From: JALOBO01 sp023228225 | Lineage (GTDB): Bacteria; Bacillota; Clostridia; Christensenellales; UBA1242 | Direction of reading: 5' to 3' | Assembly: GCA_041663585.1 (NCBI GenBank) | Contig: JBAYMN010000032.1 | Coordinates: 1 to 5,114, forward strand | DNA length: 5,114 nucleotides | Shown here: positions 1 through 5,114 of the stretch, piece by piece | Position numbering within the stretch: position 1 is the stretch's first letter | Layout: each line of letters starts with the position of its first letter | The notes under the pieces: generated by a model | Told to the model about the DNA's origin: nothing | What the model saw: only the letters and a program-made list of their open reading frames with translations | The model's database searches: none | Made by a program: the position numbers and the translations under genes

Positions 1-6
1 AAAATA

Positions 7-2649
7 CTACATTAACATATTTTTCACTTCTGGTAATGCAACTATTTGCACATTGGTACGGGCTAAGAAACCTGATATAAAGAAACATTGACCAACGCGA
101 GCACCTGCTATTGATCGGCGTTCGCCTTCATTTAATCCACCCGATTGTCTATATAATTCGGCAAGGTCATTTAAATCGTTAGGAGCAAGAGAGAATATCA
201 TAGAATAATGGCTTGCGTTAATAACAGCCGCAGACTGACGAGCAATATCGGGCGAGCCTACAAAGTCTTTAACGTTCTGTGTAATAATAACTTGCATTCC
301 ACCATATTTACGAATACGCTTAGCCATGTTAAACATAAAGTCTAGTGCTATTGGGTGTTTAGGATTAATAAATACGTGCGCTTCATCAACAACTACAACA
401 ATTTTTCGATTTGCCTTATATTTTTTGTTATAATCAGCATTTCTAATAATTTCATTATCTAAGTACCTAAACACAAGTAACATTTGTGCCGCAGCGACAA
501 CTGTGTTTCGATTGGCAAGTAATGAACGGAAGTTAAAACATACAAAATTTTCATCTGTTACAATAGAAGTAGGTCCGTTCCACAAGAAACTATTTCTACC
601 TCCATGTGCAAATTTATCTAAGTAAGTAGTAATTAATCTAAAATTTTCAATTGCGAACTCATCTTTTGCATTTTCTAATTCTTCAACTGATAAGTCATAT
701 AAATCGTCAAATGTTGGGAAGTCCTCAGGCTTTAATTTACTTATATGAGTATTTTCATCAATATTTTTCATCTTATAAAGTTTACGTTTTACAATATTAT
801 TAAGTGCTTCAAGTGCGTTAGGAGTTAAGCCTTCTAACACTACTTTAAAATATTCTTCTAAAAATAGTAGATGTGCCATAAACGAATTTGATTGACTTTC
901 TTCATCTTCATCAGCAAGCGTTTCCATAACATGAAACGGATTGAATCTACCTTCAAGCCCAGAGCCTACATCAATCAATTTGCCTTTTAATTTATCTGTA
1001 AGTTGTGCATATTCATATTCTGGATCTAGCACAAATATTTTAGTATCGTCTGCTGCTAAATTTGCAAGCAGTGCTTTTGTTGCATACGATTTACCAGAAC
1101 CCGATTTACCCATCACAATCATATTACTATTAAAGTGTTGATAATCTCTTAAAAAGAAATCTACAAATGTAGGTCCATCATAAGTATCGCCAATATATAG
1201 ACCTTTTTCGTCCATAATATTACTACTAATAAATGGGAAAGCCGCCGCAATTGAAGATGAGTGAATACCGCGTGTAAATTTTGTAAGTAAATCTAATTTT
1301 GATATGCTACTACTTACAAATGAATCAACTTGTCTGCCAAATAATTCGCTATATCTAAAACCATTTTCTCTTAATTTTGAACGAACTTGTTTTTTAACCT
1401 CAGTTTCGCAAGTTAAATGCATGTTAACATCAAAAAGTTGTTCATTATGATTTTTTAATTTAATCATTAATTCTTGTAATGTTTCTAGATGGGTTTGCAA
1501 CTCTATAACCTCACTAGATTTACCTGCATGCATTAATTTTGTTTGAGTTTCCATAATAGCATTATCTATATTTTTTTCAGCCCTATCAGTCGCAGTTGGG
1601 CTAATATTAAGAACGACCTTAGTTTTGGGAAGGCTAAACACTTCATACGCCCAAGCATTAGATACTTGAAGAGGATAATCTGTTACAACAAAATTGCTGT
1701 ATTGCACATTATCTATAACAGTAGACATAGATTTAAATTTAATTTCATCAGGTGAAATCCATTTTAAGTAATCTTTTGGTTCAACCTTATCAATTTCACG
1801 TTCATTAAAATTCTTCCCATAATTCGCGCGCAAAAATGAAACAAGATCTTTCCCTTCAAGAATTTTTGAAGCGATTTGCGTTGTTCCACTTCCAAGTGAT
1901 GCCATCATACCATTTAAAGTATTCATTAATTGCATATCATCGGTATCGTAGACTACAATGTAGTAACAATCTCTATATACTTTATTTTCCGGCATATCGT
2001 TAATTGCGGTTAAAAGTTTTACTCTACCATTAAAAACATTTTCACGGGCATCTAATTCTTCACGAGTTATTTCGCCTAATCTATAAAGTTTTGCTACTGC
2101 GTTATATTTTTTCTCCTCATTATATATGTAGTTATCAAAAAGCATTGCTTTGGTTAACTTAACTATACTTGCAGATTGACCTTGTGTAATGTAACGTAAT
2201 GCATTGGTTACATTATCTATAACCAAATCCTGCTTATAATCATCAAGTAAAAAATATTGAATAGGCATAACTTCTATTACACCCGCAATATAATCTTTAT
2301 AATCTATGAATTTATTATCAATAATTCCTAAAAAAGGAACTATTTTACTGATATCAACATAACCACCCTTTTTGAGTGTTTTGGAATATTTTTTTTGATA
2401 TGCTAAAAATCTAAATGCTAATCCAATAGTTGTATATGCTTTTACTCCATCTTCAACATTGGCAAACATAGCCGCTGATATACTTAACCAAATTAATGCT
2501 AAATATAAAACATAAGGTAAATTGCTAAAAATAATTAATAAGAAAATTCCAATACAAAATAGTGCAAAAACGATATCTCCAAGTGAAACACCCCGCATAA
2601 ATTCAAGTTTAACTTTGGTTTTTTTAGGAATAATTCTTGTTGTTGCCAC
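7..2649 (-). CDS. virB4: VirB4-family conjugation ATPase with N-terminal PrgI/VirB3-like membrane domain
   Basis: This is the T4SS ATPase that energises channel assembly and DNA transfer from the cytoplasmic face of the membrane. It is complete at 880 aa. Residues 1-20 are basic, followed by two hydrophobic helices (about 25-42 and 44-62) and a short amphipathic stretch to about 88; this resembles PrgI/VirB3 proteins. Residues about 120-480 match the VirB4 N-terminal region (CagE/TrbE/VirB). The RecA-like ATPase domain follows: Walker A GKSGSGKS at 514-521 (Lys520), Walker B VVVVDEAH with Asp755-Glu756, the KRIRKYGG motif at 777-784, and the TQN motif at 790-792. The C-terminal pattern around GARVGQCFF is also typical of the family. 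The GTG start is supported by GGGAG 7 nt upstream and an in-frame TAG five codons above the Shine-Dalgarno-containing stretch, leaving no other in-frame start. Stop is TAG. Separate VirB4 proteins usually lack the two-helix N-terminus, so a fusion is inferred. Family assignment is very secure; the PrgI assignment rests on topology and position. Confidence 0.96.
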   Translation of the reverse strand: MATTRIIPKKTKVKLEFMRGVSLGDIVFALFCIGIFLLIIFSNLPYVLYLALIWLSISAAMFANVEDGVKAYTTIGLAFRFLAYQKKYSKTLKKGGYVDISKIVPFLGIIDNKFIDYKDYIAGVIEVMPIQYFLLDDYKQDLVIDNVTNALRYITQGQSASIVKLTKAMLFDNYIYNEEKKYNAVAKLYRLGEITREELDARENVFNGRVKLLTAINDMPENKVYRDCYYIVVYDTDDMQLMNTLNGMMASLGSGTTQIASKILEGKDLVSFLRANYGKNFNEREIDKVEPKDYLKWISPDEIKFKSMSTVIDNVQYSNFVVTDYPLQVSNAWAYEVFSLPKTKVVLNISPTATDRAEKNIDNAIMETQTKLMHAGKSSEVIELQTHLETLQELMIKLKNHNEQLFDVNMHLTCETEVKKQVRSKLRENGFRYSELFGRQVDSFVSSSISKLDLLTKFTRGIHSSSIAAAFPFISSNIMDEKGLYIGDTYDGPTFVDFFLRDYQHFNSNMIVMGKSGSGKSYATKALLANLAADDTKIFVLDPEYEYAQLTDKLKGKLIDVGSGLEGRFNPFHVMETLADEDEESQSNSFMAHLLFLEEYFKVVLEGLTPNALEALNNIVKRKLYKMKNIDENTHISKLKPEDFPTFDDLYDLSVEELENAKDEFAIENFRLITTYLDKFAHGGRNSFLWNGPTSIVTDENFVCFNFRSLLANRNTVVAAAQMLLVFRYLDNEIIRNADYNKKYKANRKIVVVVDEAHVFINPKHPIALDFMFNMAKRIRKYGGMQVIITQNVKDFVGSPDIARQSAAVINASHYSMIFSLAPNDLNDLAELYRQSGGLNEGERRSIAGARVGQCFFISGFLARTNVQIVALPEVKNMLM

Positions 2650-2654
2650 TTTGC

Positions 2655-2661
2655 TTCTCCC
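2655..2661 (-). promoter_or_regulatory. Shine-Dalgarno site fixing the GTG start of virB4
   Basis: On the minus strand GGGAGAA ends just before CAAA-GTG-type spacing, with 7 nt between GGGAG and the GTG at 2649. It decides the start because the initiation codon is GTG rather than ATG. The nearby ATG (2663-2661) overlaps the ribosome site and is out of frame with VirB4. Confidence 0.8.
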
Positions 2662-2713
2662 ATACTACTATTTGCAAATGTTAATTTATTATTATCAAGT
2701 GTATATTAATTAA

Positions 2714-2743
2714 ATTATATATAAGTATATTACAAAAATACAA
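2714..2743 (-). promoter_or_regulatory. Candidate sigma-A promoter for virB4
   Basis: On the minus strand, TTGTAT (2743-2738) and a perfect TATAAT (2719-2714) are 18 bp apart, which would start transcription near 2707 and give an untranslated leader of about 58 nt before the GTG. The region is so AT-rich that chance matches are common; an overlapping alternative (TTTTCA, 17 bp, TATACT) is also possible. A small dyad, GTTTTT-G-AAAAAC, lies upstream at 2765-2777. Confidence 0.4.
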
Positions 2744-2842
2744 TATTGAAAAGTAAATTTTGCTGTTTTTGAAAAACTGTTTTGCAATTTTAAATATTTT
2801 ATATATTTCATTTTATACTTTCAAATATAATGAAAGAAATAA

Positions 2843-2953
2843 ACAACAAAAACTGAGGGCGATTTTTCCCCTCAATTTTGTATGTGTTATTCCCCAACAT
2901 ATAATCAACTTAACCCTTGAAAGCATATTCACAAATGATAATGCCAACACATA
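2843..2953 (-). ncRNA. Candidate small structured RNA or leader element upstream of virB4
   Basis: The minus-strand transcript predicted from the upstream promoter would begin near 2952 and open with UAUGUGUU (2953-2946). A perfect 8-nt complement, AACACAUA, lies at 2888-2881, closing a 57-nt interior. One base later a terminator-like hairpin (2879-2849) starts and ends in a U run. Promoter, closing stem and terminator are thus flush with one another, as in small RNAs and in riboswitch-type leaders. Inside, only weak helices are visible (GCAU/AUGC at 2944-2941 and 2926-2923). I do not recognise a known riboswitch, T-box or tRNA. An 8-bp repeat in AT-rich DNA can occur by chance, so this is a hypothesis. 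Confidence 0.35.
2849..2879 (-). terminator. Terminator-like hairpin in the virB4 upstream region
   Basis: On the minus strand AAAATTGAGGG and CCCTCAGTTTT form a stem of six bp (TGAGGG type), one mismatch, then four A-T pairs, around a 9-nt loop, followed by TTTTTGTTG-like sequence. The core contains three G-C pairs in a row, which stand out in this AT-rich gap. It could end a short RNA started near 2952, or act as an attenuator ahead of virB4. It can also form on the plus strand, with a shorter T run. Confidence 0.5.
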
Positions 2954-2958
2954 AAAAG

Positions 2959-2987
2959 ATTTTAGCACAAGAATTTTTAAAACGCAA
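2959..2987 (-). promoter_or_regulatory. Candidate extended -10 promoter upstream of the candidate RNA
   Basis: On the minus strand, TTGCGT (2987-2982) is followed after 17 bp by TAAAAT (2964-2959) with an upstream TGC, i.e. an extended -10 (TGNTAAAAT). The predicted start, near 2952, coincides with the first base of the 8-bp closing stem of the downstream candidate RNA. It lies just past the terminator of the preceding gene, where a new transcription unit would be expected. Confidence 0.45.
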
Positions 2988-3027
2988 ATTAAATTATTAT
3001 TATATTAACAAAATAAAAATGCGTTTT
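2979..3027. repeat. 8-bp inverted repeat overlapping the candidate -35 box
   Basis: AAAACGCA (2979-2986) and TGCGTTTT (3020-3027) are perfect inverted repeats with a 33-nt AT-rich spacer. The 2979-2986 arm covers most of the candidate -35 box at 2982-2987. It could be a widely spaced operator, or a weak hairpin followed by a T run on the plus strand. No function can be assigned. Confidence 0.4.
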
Positions 3028-3035
3028 TTGTCGAA

Positions 3036-3070
3036 TAAAAAAGATGCCAAATATTATAGCATCTTTTTTA
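3036..3070 (-). terminator. Strong intrinsic terminator after the VirB6-like gene (bidirectional form)
   Basis: AAAAAAGATGC (3037-3047) and GCATCTTTTTT (3059-3069) form a perfect 11-bp stem, extended by one T-A pair, around an 11-nt loop. On the minus strand the T-rich arm gives the terminal U run, 15 nt after the TAA stop of the VirB6-like gene. The symmetric A/T tracts mean it could act in either direction. It implies that virB4 is not simply read through from the gene before it. Confidence 0.8.
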
Positions 3071-3084
3071 GATTTGTTTGTTAT

Positions 3085-5114
3085 TTAAGGTTTTTTCTTT
3101 TCTTTTGGAAGATAGCGTGACGCTGATTTTAATTGTGATAAATCACTTTCGGTCTGTCTCTTAAATTCTCTTCGTTGTTTTCCGCTCATATTTTTTAATT
3201 CTTCTTCCATACTTTGCCTTGCTCGTTCTATAACTGATGTTGCCTCTTCGCGAGTTGTAACCCCGATTTTTTCTTTAAGTTCTTGTAACTCGGAATCAAT
3301 CAACGCTCTATTTTCTTCTTTTCGCTTTTCTTTATCTTCATACTTTTTATTTACTTCATCGTTTAAGCCTGTCGTTTTTTCTTGATAACTTTTTGTAAAA
3401 GCACCAACTAATGAGCCTTCTTTTTGTGTAGGCAACCCAAAATAACTTCCTAATGTTTCAACTCCTTTGAATGCCTTATATAATATATTTTTCGGTTCTT
3501 TTGATTCGGCTTTATCCAACTTTTCTTTCGATTTTGATTCGGTTTTATTTGTTGTTTTTTCCGTAGGAGGCTGTTCAACAGAGGTGGGTTCGTTTGCGGT
3601 TACACTTTCTGGCGCGGTAGGTTCAGTAGGTACGGTAGGCTCGGTAGGTTCGGTAGGTGTAGTCGGCTCTTCATTAGCAGTACTATCTCCTTGAAATGCC
3701 AATGCAGGATCAATAGGTGGCATTTTAGGAGTTAAAAGATTTTTTGTATTATCAGAAATACCTTTTTTTTGTGCTGGAAGTTTTGAGCCAACACTTGATA
3801 TAGCCTTTGAAGCCAAACTAACATATCCGCCCGTTGCTTTTCCTAGGAATGATGCGCCTTTTGTTGCGGCACCAAATGAATCACCTATTAAATTTTTACC
3901 AACACTTAACGGATCGCCACCTTTTTCGTTTGTTCCAAATATTTCGCCAAAATATGCGGGTGCTTTTTTAATTACAAAAGCCCCGGCAATCATAAGCAGT
4001 AATTTAAATAGCGCATTAAAGAAAGGTGCTAAGAAATTTAAAGTTAAAGCAGTTGTATCCCCTAACTGTGATGAAAAACCACTAACAGCGCCAATCATTA
4101 ATGATGATTCACTAAATAAATTAATCCTATTTAATATAGGCATTAGTATAAAGTAAAAATTTAAACACACTACTACCGCATACATACAAAGCACATTACT
4201 AATGAATGCGGCTTTCCACCTATCAAGCACTTTTGCAGAAAGCGGATACATAGAAATGGCAATAGGCGAAAACACAAATAATATTGTGATATAGAAAAAT
4301 CTTTGTATCATAGCAAATGCAACTTGAAAGAAGCAAGATATTAGTAATATCGCACCCGCCCACGCTATAAGCATTGATGAAAGATTCCATAAATCATAGT
4401 AAAAAAACACTAATGAAGTATTATAGATATTAAAGCCACCACCTAATGAGTCAAATACTATGCTTGAAATAAATTCTCCGCCCAAAGTACCTAACCCACC
4501 AGCGGCAAAAGTAACTTGGTAATAATCATAATAGTCATTGCCATAGTCTTCGTTTACTCCACCAGTAAAACTTTCATAGTTAGTACCGTATAAAAATGCG
4601 TTATCAATTTGTGTTGCTATTGCACTGTTTTTTGTAGCATCTGTAAGTCCTGCCGAAACATCACTCCAATAATTATTAGGATTGTCATCGCCAAAATTTT
4701 CTATAAACAAATCATCGCTTCGCATTCTGTTGGCGTTATAGAACGAGGCTACAAACAATTGTCTGCTTAATAAATCGCTAGTATTTGGTGATGTTGCATC
4801 ATCTAGCGCCCTTAAAAGCACATTGCCCATCATAATTCCGCCAATAGAAATTGCAGGAATTAATAAGCCATAGAAAATTGCTATAATGGAATTCCTAAAA
4901 ACCATATATTTATTATTTTTTGGTACCGCTGCTTTCGTTAAATCATCAACAACCTGAAATTCTGATTTAATAACAGCAATAAAAGTAAATACTATTAATA
5001 AAAGAATTGCAAGCGCCACCATAGACCAAAATATTGATTGAATCGCCGGTTGCTGAATAAAATATAAAACAGGATCGCCAGCAAATGCATCTGCTACCCC
5101 GTTTAATAATATTT
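3085..5114 (-). CDS. VirB6/TrbL/PrgH-like T4SS channel membrane protein, 5' end outside the window
   Basis: Inner-membrane channel component of the conjugation apparatus; 675 codons are visible. The frame is open from the window edge through 30 codons (ending ...QSIFWS) before the ATG at 5022. That ATG lies within a hydrophobic helix, so the true start is probably upstream and the gene is partial here. Counting from the first full in-window codon, membrane helices lie near 27-48, 74-98, 240-266, 272-291, 302-327 and 357-383. A roughly 135-residue Asp/Asn/Tyr-rich loop separates the second and third. The stretch MIQRFFYITILFVFSPIAI (268-286) followed by DRWK and a further helix resembles VirB6/TrbL-type proteins of Gram-positive elements. 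Residues 384-447 are rich in Gly, Ala and Ser; 482-502 form a Pro/Thr repeat; about 575-665 is charged and probably coiled coil, ending in KEKKKP. Stop is TAA, followed by a strong terminator. The VirB6-like call rests on topology, motif and the virB4 neighbour. Confidence 0.85.
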   Translation of the reverse strand, partial: ILLNGVADAFAGDPVLYFIQQPAIQSIFWSMVALAILLLIVFTFIAVIKSEFQVVDDLTKAAVPKNNKYMVFRNSIIAIFYGLLIPAISIGGIMMGNVLLRALDDATSPNTSDLLSRQLFVASFYNANRMRSDDLFIENFGDDNPNNYWSDVSAGLTDATKNSAIATQIDNAFLYGTNYESFTGGVNEDYGNDYYDYYQVTFAAGGLGTLGGEFISSIVFDSLGGGFNIYNTSLVFFYYDLWNLSSMLIAWAGAILLISCFFQVAFAMIQRFFYITILFVFSPIAISMYPLSAKVLDRWKAAFISNVLCMYAVVVCLNFYFILMPILNRINLFSESSLMIGAVSGFSSQLGDTTALTLNFLAPFFNALFKLLLMIAGAFVIKKAPAYFGEIFGTNEKGGDPLSVGKNLIGDSFGAATKGASFLGKATGGYVSLASKAISSVGSKLPAQKKGISDNTKNLLTPKMPPIDPALAFQGDSTANEEPTTPTEPTEPTVPTEPTAPESVTANEPTSVEQPPTEKTTNKTESKSKEKLDKAESKEPKNILYKAFKGVETLGSYFGLPTQKEGSLVGAFTKSYQEKTTGLNDEVNKKYEDKEKRKEENRALIDSELQELKEKIGVTTREEATSVIERARQSMEEELKNMSGKQRREFKRQTESDLSQLKSASRYLPKEKKKP
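3615..3659 (-). repeat. 9-bp tandem repeat encoding a Pro/Thr (xPT) tract
   Basis: Five near-identical 9-bp units (plus-strand consensus CGGTAGGTT) lie head to tail and encode EPT-type tripeptides in the cytoplasmic tail of the VirB6-like protein (in-window residues about 485-499, with degenerate flanking units to 482 and 502). It is probably a flexible linker between the membrane region and the coiled-coil tail. Such arrays can gain or lose units by replication slippage without changing the frame. Confidence 0.85.

Larger units (their letters stand above)
2650..3084. other. 435-bp intergenic region with regulatory structure, no convincing protein gene
   Basis: This gap separates the VirB6-like gene from virB4 and is much longer than usual within a T4SS operon. 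In minus-strand order it contains a strong terminator hairpin (3070-3036), an inverted repeat (3027-2979), an extended -10 promoter candidate (2987-2959), a candidate structured RNA (2953-2843) ending in a terminator-like hairpin, a small dyad (2777-2765), a second promoter candidate (2743-2714), a 10-bp palindrome ATTTGCAAAT (2679-2670) and the virB4 ribosome site. Open frames on either strand are short, lack Shine-Dalgarno sites and cross the hairpins. Confidence 0.7.
1..5114. mobile_element. Fragment of a conjugative T4SS module (ICE or conjugative plasmid)
   Basis: Both genes seen here are core components of a conjugation-type IV secretion system: a VirB6/TrbL-like membrane channel protein and a VirB4-like ATPase, adjacent and codirectional on the minus strand. 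This order is known in Gram-positive conjugative elements. No integrase, relaxase, origin of transfer, attachment site or element end is visible, so an integrated element cannot be told from a plasmid. The boundaries given are only those of the window. Confidence 0.75.

Noticed and set aside
941..1141. Plus-strand 66-codon frame
   Set aside because: Antisense shadow over the Walker A region of VirB4, with no start signals.
2661..2663. ATG 14 nt upstream as an alternative virB4 start
   Set aside because: It is in a different frame, overlaps the Shine-Dalgarno itself and opens a frame of only about 42 codons.
2813..2926. 37-codon minus-strand frame (starts MLSRVK, hydrophobic end) within the intergenic region; a possible small membrane peptide or toxin
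   Set aside because: There is no Shine-Dalgarno before its ATG and it runs straight through the terminator-like hairpin at 2879-2849. More likely a chance frame.
2881..2953. tRNA or known riboswitch within the stem-closed element
   Set aside because: The length and closing stem suggested a tRNA, but there is no T-arm GGTTC-type sequence and no proper anticodon arm on either strand; no conserved core of a riboswitch class that I know was found.
2917..3120. Plus-strand 67-codon frame across the intergenic region
   Set aside because: It would start at TTG without a ribosome site, crosses the strong terminator hairpin and overlaps the end of the VirB6-like gene; its Lys/Phe/Tyr-rich composition is what AT-rich noncoding DNA gives.
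3467..3694. Plus-strand frame rich in Gly-Ser-Val repeats
   Set aside because: Antisense shadow of the Pro/Thr repeat and nearby coding sequence of the VirB6-like gene.
1..5114. Mollicute origin with TGA as Trp
   Set aside because: All nine Trp codons are TGG and the frames read cleanly with the standard code, so nothing supports the alternative code.
1..5114. CRISPR array, insertion sequence or attachment site
   Set aside because: No spaced direct repeats, transposase or terminal inverted repeats were seen; the only tandem repeat is the coding 9-bp array.

Overview
The window is a fragment of a conjugative type IV secretion (T4SS) gene cluster, as carried by integrative conjugative elements or conjugative plasmids of low-GC Gram-positive bacteria. 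The DNA is strongly AT-rich. Both genes lie on the minus strand. All nine Trp codons in them are TGG and they stop at TAG and TAA, so the standard bacterial code fits and nothing suggests a TGA=Trp mollicute. A clear Shine-Dalgarno (GGGAG, 7 nt before a GTG start) and the protein types point to Firmicutes or a relative. No taxon can be named from sequence alone.

Layout, in the minus-strand reading direction. (1) 5114-3085: a polytopic VirB6/TrbL/PrgH-like channel protein. It is cut by the window edge: the frame stays open for 30 codons above the first in-window ATG (5022), which lies inside a membrane helix and is probably not the start. It ends in a hydrophilic tail of about 290 residues with a Pro/Thr repeat and probable coiled coil. 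(2) 3084-2650: a 435-bp gap without a convincing protein gene but with much structure. It holds a perfect 11-bp terminator stem just after the first gene, a plausible extended -10 promoter, a roughly 110-nt stretch closed by an 8-bp stem and followed at once by a terminator-like hairpin (candidate small RNA or leader), and a second candidate promoter for the next gene. (3) 2649-7: a complete VirB4-family ATPase of 880 aa with intact Walker A and B motifs. Its N-terminus carries a two-helix membrane segment resembling PrgI/VirB3, so it looks like a PrgI::VirB4 fusion.

How they work together: VirB6-like proteins form part of the inner-membrane channel, and VirB4 powers assembly and transfer at its cytoplasmic base. 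The order VirB6-like, PrgI-like, VirB4 matches known Gram-positive clusters (prgH-prgI-prgJ), here with the last two fused. A peptidoglycan hydrolase (VirB1/PrgK-like) would be expected beyond position 1. The points most worth a second look are the candidate structured RNA between the genes, the fusion, and an A8 slippery run exactly at the fusion boundary (a second A8 run precedes the tail of the VirB6-like protein).
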